A stretch of DNA of 64,000 bases from Perognathus longimembris pacificus (Eukaryota > Chordata > Mammalia > Rodentia > Heteromyidae), in the NCBI RefSeq assembly GCF_023159225.1, contig NC_063176.1, forward strand, positions 33,645,786-33,709,785, in the 5' to 3' direction. The stretch's first letter is position 1. The number at the start of each line of letters is the position of its first letter. The position numbers were made by a program, and so were the translations under genes. The notes under the pieces were generated by a model. That model did not search any database and was not told the origin of the DNA. It was given only the letters and a program-made list of their open reading frames with translations. Below are positions 1 to 9,766 of this stretch, in pieces.

Positions 1-61
1 AGAGATTTGTTCCTTGTAATTTTCTAGCACATTTGATGGAAGACATTTTTAGTAACAAATT

Positions 62-62
62 G

Positions 63-91
<29 letters not shown>
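62..91. repeat. (CA)n microsatellite
   Basis: About 15 CA units, uninterrupted. No gene context is visible. Confidence 0.95.
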
Positions 92-96
<5 letters not shown>

Positions 97-261
97 TGTA
101 CATACAGGGTATAGCACTGAGGTTAAAGAGAACACCCATAATCAGTTTCACACCTCTGTGTAGGCAAACCTTCTCAAGTATCTGGCTGTGACTTTCCAAA
201 TTTCAATTGTTTCATTTAATTTTTTTTGTTATAATCTTATCACTGCAACTACTAACACAGC

Positions 262-289
262 AATAATAATAATAATAATAATAATAATA
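262..289. repeat. (AAT)n microsatellite
   Basis: Nine perfect AAT/TAA units in AT-rich unique DNA. The sequence between here and the next microsatellite (about 290-710) has no recognisable gene or repeat. Confidence 0.9.
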
Positions 290-712
290 TCAAGTCAATT
301 AACATGAAAATAAGCTTATAAAGTATATCCAACACTATTTTGATGTGAAACTTTAAATCAATTAATGTATCATTACCAATGTATCTTCAAAAATTGAAGG
401 TTCATTCTTCTTTTCATAATAGCCCATAAGGTAGATAATGACTGAAAAATCATCTTGAAACATTGCACTTTTTAATAAAAAGCACTTTATAATAAATGTG
501 AAAGATGTGTCTACTTTCAAAATACCTAATTATAATAGAATAGGGAAAACTATCAGAGAACAGCCCAGGGACCCTTGGACTCAGAGCCATGGGGAGGGGG
601 TGGGGGGATTAGGATGGACTACAGAACCAAGCAATATATTTCTCTTCTGAATAAAGGTTTTCTCACGCTCATCCTTTGCTGCCTGGCTGTGGGAGCCCTC
701 TTCTTTCTCTCT

Positions 713-776
713 CCATGTCTATTCTTTCCCTCCCTCTCTGTCTCTCTCTGTTTCTCTCTTTGTCTTTCTGTGTGTG

Positions 777-838
<62 letters not shown>
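713..838. repeat. CT-rich tract followed by (CA)n
   Basis: A pyrimidine-rich segment (about 713-782) runs into some 28 CA units. Short open frames across it are low-complexity and not coding. Confidence 0.95.
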
Positions 839-840
<2 letters not shown>

Positions 841-909
841 GGCTTTTAACTCAGTTGTTAGGCAGTTTCTGTACCATTTTTGTCACACTCCCAACCCTCT
901 CCTCAGACA

Positions 910-1105
910 TTTTTTTTCTTCCTTTTTTGGCAGTATTGGTGTTTGAACCCAGGACATTGTTTCTGCTAGCTAAGCAGGCACTCTACAACTGAGCCACACC
1001 TACTACATTTTTTTGCCTGAAATGGGGCTTGAATTCAGGACCTTGTTTTACTTGCTTGGCTTTGTCACTCTTGGATGTCACTTACCACATGAGCCATGAC
1101 TTTAG
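910..1105 (-). mobile_element. Old ID/B1-type SINE fragment(s), antisense
   Basis: Reversed, the sequence has the tRNA-like start seen in the younger SINEs of this window (GGTGTGGCTCAGTTGTAGAGTG form). The stretch after it (GGGGCTTGAATTCAGGACC, then GAGCCATGACTTTAGCC) looks like a second degraded piece. It is strongly diverged and no target duplication was found. Confidence 0.6.
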
Positions 1106-1156
1106 CCATCCTTCAGTACCTTGAATACATAGAAATATTTTTAAAAAGCATTCTAT

Positions 1157-1654
1157 TGAAGAGCCAGACTAAAGCCATTTTGAAGTCAGGCCCCACTTTA
1201 CCACGCGAACCTGAGATAAGCAGGCCCTGTGAGGAAACCCAGGACAAGCTTATTAGGGCCCAGCCGGTCAAGAACTCTAACCACCTGGGAATGCTTAACT
1301 CTAACTGCCCCCAGAATGCCTTGAGACCTGAGCCAATCAGATTTGTACCCATGTCTTAATCTTCCTTGCTTGAACACCTGATTGCTGTAACTTTGTTTTT
1401 TTGTCTTGCTTGAAAACCTGATTGCTGTAACTTTGTTTTTTGTCTTGCTTGAACACCTGATAGCTCTAACTTTGTTTTTTGCCTTTATAAGCCCTGTGCA
1501 ATCGCAGCTTGGGGCTTCCTCCTAACCTCCACTGTGTCGGTGGGTAGGACGAGGCCCAAGTTGCAGTTTGCCTGAATAAAACCTTGCTTTTGCATTTCGG
1601 AACGTCTGAGTCTCGGTGGCCTTCTTGGTGGTCTTCTCACAACTTGGCATAACA
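1157..1654 (+). repeat. Solo LTR of a gammaretrovirus-like ERV
   Basis: It begins TGAAGAGCCAGA and ends TTGGCATAACA, the same termini as the two LTRs of the provirus at 5152-11915. It carries a TATA box (TTTATAA, 1484-1490) and a poly(A) signal (AATAAA, 1575-1580). At about 498 bp it is longer than the proviral LTRs because a ~38-bp U3 segment (CTTGCTTGAACACCTGATTGC...) is present three times at about 1364-1480 and once in the provirus. No internal retroviral sequence is attached. The flanking 4 bp (CTAT left, CCAT right) differ by one base, so a target duplication is only possible. It ends exactly where recognisable L1 5'UTR begins. Confidence 0.9.
1484..1490 (+). promoter_or_regulatory. TATA box of solo LTR
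   Basis: TTTATAA lies about 90 bp upstream of the AATAAA of the same LTR and matches the aligned TATA boxes of the proviral LTRs. Transcription from it would run rightwards into the adjacent L1. Confidence 0.7.
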
Positions 1655-3649
1655 CCATGACTTCTGGAGGAGCAGCAGAGCCCTAGCTAAGCTTCCCCCA
1701 ACAACCACCCCCCCCCACCGACATCCCAGTTTTACCACTCCAGGGAAACTTTTACTCCTAGACAGATAGCCCAAGTAAGTTATAACTGTATAGGGATTCT
1801 GGCCAGAAAGGAAAAATCAAATTTGCTGGCCTGAAAACACAGATTTGATCTCTGGGCAGAGTCCCACCGCCATGCTGCTACCGGTACTCGCACAGTGCCA
1901 GGCACTCCATGCACCTAAAGCATACAATGATGACCAGGAAGAAATCCTCCAGACGGCAGACAGACGTGGATCGCAAGCTGAGCACAGACAGTCCAAAATC
2001 ACAGAGAAAGCGTGAGCACCCCATGAAAAACATTCTCACACATGCCCACAGAGCAGAATCTGGAAGGTAGCCCTTTCCCCACTGCCAGAGCAAAGCACCA
2101 TCTTTGACTCTGGCATAGACCCAGTCAGAACAGACTGGAACTAAAGCAGGCCAGGGGAAAGTGAGGACAAAGGAGGGCAAGAATAACTGATCAGTGAGAG
2201 ACAGCTCTGCCCAGGAGAAGGACCCTCCACCCACAAGGGAGGATCTCTCCTTCAGGCCATGGCTCAGAGACTCAGCTAAACTCAGCCAGAGGTGCCCTGC
2301 CCCGCCCCGCCCTGCCCCACCGACACTGAGGCTGCCGACTGACTCTCCAGCAGCCGGAATTTCTAAAATCAAACCGAAAGCGGTGAGCAACTACTGGCGG
2401 CACAGAATTATCAGACAGGAGAATAAACAGTTCCCGAGATAGATAAATGGCCCCATTACAGAGAAAGCCCAATTTCTACCAGCAAACCAAGTTGAATTCC
2501 ACATACCAGCTCCGCCCAGGAGAAGGTCGCCCCACCCAGGAGGGAGGAGCCTCCCTGGGGGCAAGCAGCTCTCAGCCAGGTAAACCAGGCTTGACTCACC
2601 CTGCTCTGCTGAGTCCCCAGGCTAGTCAGAGGCAGGTGTTAAAGGCAACAGCCCCACAGCAGATGGGAGGAGCCATGGTTCCTGAGACTGTTCAGTGTCC
2701 CCCAACTACAGAGGACACCCAAGTCCTACCTGCAAGCTGTGTGAACCACAGAGACCAGGATTTAACTAATAGGGGAGGAGGGTAAGAGCAGATCCACCCC
2801 CTCCAACCTGAAAGCAAATCAAACCAGCCAAACAGCAGGAAAGTAGACTGTAGACCATCGCGAGGAAACCAGAGACTGGAAAAAGCCACCCAAACAAGGA
2901 AGACTCCATTTTTTAAACTTTTTTATTTTTTATTTTTCAGTTGTCACTTGTTTTTTGTTTGTTTGTTTTGTGTTTTTTGATTATATATATATATATATAT
3001 TTTGGTTTGTGTGTTTGTTTTCCAGTATTTTGTCTTTGTTTCTATTTTCACATTTTCTTTCTTTAAAATTACTTTCCTTTGATTAATACCTTTACTGTTT
3101 TCTGCTGACTTTCCATTGTCCATCATTTTAACCTTGTTATTTCTACTGATTCTACTCTTCTCCACCTTTCCACTTCACTGAAACTAAACCAAAATCATCA
3201 TCCCCCATTCATTTTACTCCATTCTCTTCACTACCCCTAACTTATGCTCTTGAATTTACTTCCAGGACCTTCAGACTCCATTGATCGCTGGTTATTGGAT
3301 AGTGGGTATCCCTATTCAATCCGAGTGAGTCAAAGGGGTTCATAGAGAAATCCCACCAGTCTAAACAAAATTAAATGTAAGAACAAAATTGCTCATATGG
3401 TTATAATGGTAAATAAGTAACTACTGAATACAGGGCTCAGGGTTGCTGTTATATTAAAAGTATATTCTTTGGGGACACCAAATCTCCTTTTATATACAAA
3501 AAAAGAGAGGGAAGGTATCTGTATATAATTGTGAACTTCTAAGTTTTATACAAGTGCTTGGTAGGGTATTCTTTGGGTCTTAAACGGTGCTCACAGGTGC
3601 TTGTAGATTGGTATTTCCAATCCAAATTGGCAGAAGAAGCACAAGAAAG
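1655..3649 (+). promoter_or_regulatory. L1 5'UTR / internal promoter (copy A)
   Basis: GC-rich to about 2910, including a GC-box-like run CCCCGCCCCGCCC near 2300, then T-rich to the ORF1 start. Two related modules (AGCTCTGCCCAGGAGAAGG near 2203 and AGCTCCGCCCAGGAGAAGG near 2507) show an internal repeat, as in monomer-type rodent L1 promoters. The same region occurs inverted at 44243-46151, which confirms the unit. The opposite strand holds an open frame (1878-2390) discussed in the findings. Promoter activity is inferred from family knowledge. Confidence 0.75.
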
Positions 3650-4790
3650 ATGGCAAGCCAGGGAAACTCATCTCCCACTCAAAACAAGCAGGAAGCAGAG
3701 CAGTCAATCAAAGACCAAGAAGAGAATCCTCAAAATGTTCTACAAACTCTACTGATAAAAAATTTAATGAAATGTTTGAATCTCTTCAGACAGCTATTCT
3801 AGAGTGTGAGGAGGCTAGCCAAAGACGAATACACCAATCCATCCATAAATAGAGGATTTCATAGCCTCCAAAAAATAGAAAAATAAATGAACTTCAAGAG
3901 TCCAATGAAAAGATAGATACCCAGCTAAAAGATTTGAGAGACAGCACTCAAAACGAAATTAATGAAGTAAGGAAGTCCATACAGGACCTAAGAGAAAATT
4001 ATAGTAAAGAAATTTAAGCCATCAAGAAAGACCAGTCAGAAGGAAGGGAGATTTGAAATCAAGTAGCTACCCTACACAGCAGACTAGATGAAGCAGAGGA
4101 TTGAGTCTCAGGAACTGAAGATACCCTAGAATCTATGGAGAAAGAAGGAAAAAAAAAAACCAATCCAATCAGCAAAGCAGATAAATCCAGGAGCTCCAAG
4201 ATACAATCAGGAAGTCCAACTTAAGGCTAATAGGTATCGAGGAAAACTTAGAGAAAGAAGTTAATAGAATAGACAACATGTTTAACAGAATAATAGCAGA
4301 GACCTTCCCAAATATCCAGAAGAATAGGCCTATCCAGATACAAGAAGGATTTGGAACTCCAAACCAACCAGACCAGAATAGGACATCCTACCAACACATT
4401 ATGATCAAAACAGGATCAATAGACACCAAGGAAGGAATGTTTAAAGCTACTAGGGAGAAGAAAATAATCACATATACAGGAAAACCAATCACAATTACCC
4501 AACTTCTATCCAGAGACCATGAAAGCAAGGAGAGCCTGGAATGAGGTATGCCACAACCTACAGAAAAATAAGTATCAATGAAGAATACTGTACCCAGCTA
4601 AACTCTCATTCATAACCGAAGGTCAAATAAAAGTCCTCCACAGTAAGGAAAAACTGAAACAATGTATCTCCACCAAACCAGCATTACAGAAAATCCTCAA
4701 GGATATCCTACACATAGAAAATAATCAAAATCACAATACAGACATAGAATTGAATCCTAAATCGAAAACCAGAATATTAGATCAAGAATA
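3650..4790 (+). pseudogene. L1 ORF1 (RNA-binding chaperone) relic, copy A
   Basis: In L1 biology ORF1p coats L1 RNA and acts as a nucleic-acid chaperone. The frame starts at ATG 3650, encoding a polar, Gln/Ser-rich N-terminus (MASQGNSSPTQNKQEAEQ), and ends at TAG near 4790, about 380 codons if continuous. The middle is rich in Lys, Glu and Ser as expected for the coiled coil. The C-terminal part (about 4220-4544) is the most conserved and ends with the RNA-binding domain. Frameshifts near 3800 and stops (for example near 4015 and 4100) break it into pieces, so it cannot make a full protein. An aligned but shorter ORF1 lies at 43412-44242 on the other strand. Confidence 0.8.
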
Positions 4791-5151
4791 GGGAAGACAC
4801 AGCTTTTAACAAGATAGCTATAATGAAAGGAACAAATGTTCAGCTCTCAATCCTAACTCTCAACATTAATGGAATTAATTCTCCAATTAAACAACATAGG
4901 TTCATAAGCTGGATCAAAAATCAAGATCCATCTTTCTGCTGCCTCCAAGAGACACATTTACTCAGCTAAAACAAACATTTTCTAAAAGTGAAAGGCTGGA
5001 ATAAAGTCTATCAAGCAATCAGCCCCCATAAGCAGGCTGGAGTTGCAATTATACTATCAGACAAAATTGACTTCAAATTAAAAACAGTAAGAAGAGGAAA
5101 AGAAGGCTACTACATATTAATGAAGGGGTCTCTCCTACAGGAGGTTATAAC

Positions 5152-5582
5152 TGTTATGCCAAGTCACGAAACAACCACCAAGAAGGCCACTGAGACTCAG
5201 ACATTCTGAAATGCAAAAGCAAGGCTTTATTCAGGTGGGCTGCAACTCGGGCCTCGTCCTACTCACCGACACAGCGGAGGTTAGGAGGAAGCCCTGAGCT
5301 GCGATTGCACAGGGCTTATAAAGGCAAAAAAAACCAAAGTTACAGCCATCAGGTGTTCAAGCAAGCAAGATTAGGACACAGGTACAAATCTGATTGGCTC
5401 AGGGCTCAAGGCATTCTGGAGGCAGTTAGAGTTAAGCATTCCCAGTGGTTAGAGTTCTTGACTGGCTGGGCCCTAATAAGCTTGTCCTGAGTTTGCTCAC
5501 AGGGCCTGCTTATCTCAGGTTCACGTGGTAAAGTGGGGTTTGCGTGGTAAAGTGGGGCCTGACTTCAACATCTGGCTCTTCA
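5152..5582 (-). repeat. 3' LTR of provirus
   Basis: 431 bp, ending on the plus strand with TGTTATGCC (left) and CTCTTCA (right), i.e. TGAAGAG...GGCATAACA in the retroviral sense. The TATA box is at 5315-5322 and the poly(A) signal (TTTATT on plus) at 5226-5231. It is preceded, in the viral sense, by a polypurine tract. Confidence 0.93.
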
Positions 5583-5601
5583 TTTCCGCCTTTTCTCTTT
5601 G
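5583..5601 (-). promoter_or_regulatory. Polypurine tract
   Basis: On the minus strand AAAGAGAAAAGGCGGAAA lies directly against the U3 end (TGAAGAG). In retroviruses this purine run primes plus-strand DNA synthesis. Confidence 0.8.
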
Positions 5602-6180
5602 GTACCTTGGGAGCCAATCATGACTCCATTCTGTCCATTTCAATGGCTTGCATGTCTAGGGGATGATATAGAGATAAGGCATGGGCCAATAGGGCCCAAA
5701 GTAATAACAACAACAACAACAACAACAACAAAAACCAACTCTGGTCCCTTAGTTTTAAAGGGGGGCTGATGGGTGAAGATCATCCATCTTCTGTAGCTTC
5801 TTCAGGCTGACTGAGGGACGTTGACCTTACCTAGCCAGGAACCTATAACCTTACTTTACCAAGGGACTGCAGGAGTACTCCAAACTGGAAATTAACTTTC
5901 AGCTATACAGACTTACCATTAGCTGTATAGTGTTTAGTATCCAAATGTCAGCAACAAAATAATACATAAACTTCTCAGCTGTGCTCTAAGGGTTGAGTGG
6001 CTATGCCCATATTCCTGAGCAAGCCTAAAACTACCAATGCCTTCTTGCATGGGACTTTACAGAACTCCTGCTAGTTGCTAAAATAAGGGGGTCACCCCAC
6101 TTTGGAGTGAGCTGCCAAAATAACATCAACATTAGCCAGGGTAGCAAGGAAAGAAGGCAAAAAGAAAATTATGACAATAT
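5602..6180 (-). pseudogene. Residual env region of the provirus
   Basis: Only about 580 bp separate the pol stop from the polypurine tract, far too little for a gammaretroviral env. A minus-strand frame near 5660-5735 has a run of valines encoded by the (CAA)n repeat (5702-5731), followed by a Gly-Pro-Cys-Leu-Ile stretch. This resembles the membrane-exit segment of a transmembrane Env subunit, so a 3' scrap of env may remain. The surface subunit is absent. The assignment is inference. Confidence 0.45.
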
Positions 6181-9100
6181 TCAGTCTAACTTTCTTTTCT
6201 TGAGGAGAAGGCAAAGCGGCTGAGTCGGGTGCTTGGAGACCTCCCATGTTCCACCATGGTAGTCGCCGTCTAGGGCAAAGGGGTCAGCTGCCCTGGCGTG
6301 GGAGCAACGGACCCAAGTGGCGATGCCGTCTACCTTGAGGGCGGTGGAAGTAGTCAGTAGGACCACATAGGGTCTCTTCCACCGTGGTTCTAAGGATTTA
6401 GGGTTATGCCTCCGGACAAACACCCAATCCCCTGGTCTGAATAAATGGGGGGTAGGGGCAGAAGCGGAATCATATAATGCCTTAAGTTTGGGCCACATGT
6501 TCTTGTGCATGAGCTGCAAATAATCAAGTTTACACAAAAATTCAGTATGATCCAAATCAGCAAGCAATTCAGTCTGAAGGCTAGGGATAATGGGTGGGGG
6601 GTGGGGGGGTACCCGTACATTATTTCAAAAGGAGTAAAGCCAAGCTGATAGTGAGAATTTCTTACTTTAAGCAGAGCAAAAGGAAAGAGTGACACCCAGT
6701 CTGCGCCAGTCTCTAAGGCCAATTTAGTTAAGATCTCTTTTATAGTCCGATTCATTCTCTCTACCTGTCCTGAACTCTGGGGTCTATAAGCACAATGCAA
6801 TTTCCAATCCATCCCCAGTGCAGTGGCTATTACCTGACTTATTTTTGAGACGAAGGCCGGACCATTGTCCGACCCAGTGGTGGATGGGAAGCCATACCTG
6901 GGTAGGATTTCTTCCAGAATCTTCTTAGCCACTACATTCGCAGTCTCATGCTTTGTTGGATAGGCTTCAACCCATCCTGAAAAGGTGTTTACAAAAACTA
7001 GCAAATATTTGTATCCAAATTTTCCAGGTGTAATTTCTGTGAAATCTACTTCCCAATACACGCCTGGCCTATCCCCATGGAGGCGAGCTCTTTTAATAAC
7101 TTGTTGCTTGGGGGCATTGGTAAGCTGACAGGCCTTGCAATTTTTAACAATATCTTCAATAAGTTGATCTCCTTGTCTAATTTTCACGGTGGAGTATCGG
7201 AGCAAGTCCTGCATTCTTCGGGTTCCCATGTGAGAAGCTCGGTGGATCTCTCCTTACCCAGCCCTTGTGGCGAGATAAGTTTCCCTTCACCAGTTTTCCA
7301 CCAGTCATTGTTTCCTTCTCTGTCTGGGGTTTTGTGGGCCATGGGAATTTGCCACTCCAAGTCTTCTTGGGAATACTGGGGCACAGGAGGCAAAGCTTGT
7401 GACCCTGGGTCTACTAGAGTCAATACTTCTGCTCTGGGCTGGAAGGCATCCTTGGCTGCCTGGTCGGCCAGATTATTCCCTCTAGTCACTGAATCAACTC
7501 CCTTTTGATGACCCGGACAGTGCATAATGGCAATTTTTGCTGGTTCCCATAGGGCCCAGATGAGGCTTAAAATCTCCTGCTTGTTTCTAATGGCCTTTCC
7601 TTCAGCTGTCAGTAGCCCCCTCTCTTGGTAGATGGCTCCATGGATGTGTACCGTGGCAAAAGCGTACCGACTGTTCGTATAGATATTTAGTCTCTTTGCT
7701 TTTCCCATCTGTAAAGCTTTTGTTAGTGCCACTAGTTCTTCTCTTGCAGTTCCCTGAGGGAGGGCCTCCGCCCTCACTATCTCAGTGTCTGTAGTAACCG
7801 CCACACACGCATACCATTTTCCATCCCGAATGAAGCTGCTGCTATCAGTGAACCAGGTGTGCTCGGCATGTGATAGTGGAAAATCCAGCAAGTCTGGCCG
7901 GAGGCCATGTGCTTGGGCCAGGATCTGCTCACAATCATGCAGAGGCGCTTTCAGATCCAGATCCGGCAGCAGAGTTGCTGGGTTTAATGCTGTAGGTACA
8001 CAGAAGCTGATACATGCCGGGTTAAGTAACAAGGTCTGGTAATGGACCATGCAGGCATTGCTCATCCATTGGTTGGGCGGTTGTTTTAGCACCCCCTCTA
8101 GAGTGTGTGGAGTGGCCACAGTCAGGTTCTGTCCCAGAGTCAACTTGTCTGCATCTTTTACCAAGAGGGCTACTGCAGCTATTATTCTTAAGCATGGAGG
8201 CCACCCAGCTGTGACAGGATCCAATTTCTTTGACAAGTAGGCGACTGGCTGTCTCCAAGGCCCAATTGGCTGGGTGAGCACCCCTTTTGCTATTCCTTTA
8301 TTTTCAGCCACGAACAATGTGAATGGTTTATTCATGTCAGGTAGGCCTAAGGCGGGGGCTTCCAGAAGGCTTTTCTTGATTGCCTCAAAGGCTTTTTGCA
8401 TCTTCTCAGTCCAATGAAATTCTGGGAGATTTTTGGTGGCTTCATATAGAGGCTTGGCCATCTCAGCAAACCCAGGTATCCACAGCCGGCAAAAGCCCGC
8501 TGTTCCCAGGAACTCTCTGACTTGTCTGGCTGACTTAGGCACAGGGATTTTCACACAGTCTCTTTAAGTGCCAATGCTTGCCCTCTTTTAATATGAAACC
8601 CAGGTAGGTGACTTCAGGTTTACAAATTTGTGCCTTTTTAATGGAGGCCCTATAGCCCAAATTGCCAAGAGTCTTTAAGAGCCTAGCTGTTCCCTTTAGA
8701 CAGCTATTTTTGTCTGGAGTGGCTATTAACAAATCATCTACATATTGCAATAGACTTATTCCAGTATTTTTGGAGCGGTACTCACTCAGGTCTTCATGTA
8801 ACGCCTCATCAAAGATGGTAGGCGAATTCTTGAATCCTTGAGGCAGCCTGGTCCAGGTCAATTGACCACTTATCCCGATTTCAGGATCGTGCCAAGTAAA
8901 TGCAAAGTAGCTTTGGCTCTGTGGGGCTAAGGGCAGGCTAAAGAAAGCATCCTTTAGATCCAACACAGTATACCACACATGGCTCGGTGACAGGGAGCTC
9001 AGCAGAGTATACAGGTTTGGGACTGTTGGATGAATGTCCATTACTCTCTTGTTAACTTCTCTCAAGTCTTGCACTGGTCTGTAATCATTAGAATTAAGCT

Positions 9101-9763
9101 TTTTTACAGGCAACAGTGGAGTATTCCAGGCTGACTGGATGGGCTTCAGAACTTCTAAATCTAACAATTTTTTGATGTGAGGAGTGATCCCCTTCTTTGT
9201 TTCTAGTTACATAGGGTACTGGCAAACTCTTACTGGGTTGGCCCGGCTTTGAGTTCCACAAAGATTGGAGGACGATGTTTTGCCAGTCCCATTCCCCCAG
9301 TTTCTGCCCATGCTTGGGGAAATGCCCGTAGCCACTCATTTTCTGGAGACTCAGGCTTGGGATTCTGGTATAGCCTATATTCCTCTTCTAACTTGCTAGT
9401 TATTAGTATACTAACAGGCTTTTCTCTTGAGTTCGTCACGGAAGCCCCACTGCCTGTGAACTGTATCTGAGCTTTCATTTTTGTTAAGAGGTCACATCCA
9501 AGCAATGGATAGGGGCAGTTAGGGATGACTAAAAATGAGTGGGTTACCTGGCTGGCTCCCAAGTCCACTGTCCTTCGAGTAGTCCATTTATAGGGTTTAG
9601 TGCCCGTCGCACCTTGGACCCATGTTGTTTTAGTGGACATCGGCTCTCTCAGGGCTAGCAATACTAAATTTTCTACTCCCGTATCTACCATGAACATGAC
9701 TGGATACCCCTCCACTTTCAATGTTATCCTGGGCTCAGGGAGGGGATCTGAGCCCAGACTCCC
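6181..9763 (-). pseudogene. Endogenous retroviral pol (protease-RT-RNase H-integrase), disrupted
   Basis: Domains in viral order: protease with DTG active site (about 9677-9685) and the C-terminal LLGCDLL; reverse transcriptase with YVDD (8733-8744); RNase H (FTDSSS near 7846, IYTNSRYAF near 7673); integrase with DDE residues in WEVDFTE (~7050), GSDNGPAF (~6858) and QVERMNRTIKE (~6760); then the integrase C-terminal domain (RPGDWVFVRRH near 6430) to a stop at 6181. Frame breaks lie near 9210-9230, 8558, 7235 and 6605; the last falls in a G-run and looks like slippage. In RNase H the third catalytic position, normally Asp, is Asn. Family: gammaretrovirus-like by RT and integrase motifs. Non-functional as written. 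Confidence 0.9.
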
Positions 9764-9766
9764 TCA
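9729..9766 (-). promoter_or_regulatory. Gag-pol stop-codon readthrough element
   Basis: In viral sense, gag ends with TGA followed by GGG. Six bases after the stop a perfect 10-bp stem begins (CTGGGCTCAG pairing with CTGAGCCCAG, 9-base loop). The protease frame continues without a frame change. This matches the known gammaretroviral strategy, in which a stem/pseudoknot just after the gag stop lets some ribosomes read through. Whether a second pseudoknot stem exists was not established. Confidence 0.7.

Noticed and set aside
575..946. Open frame of about 120 codons with a long His-Thr run
   Set aside because: It is translation of the CA repeat and a CT tract; no domain or splice context.
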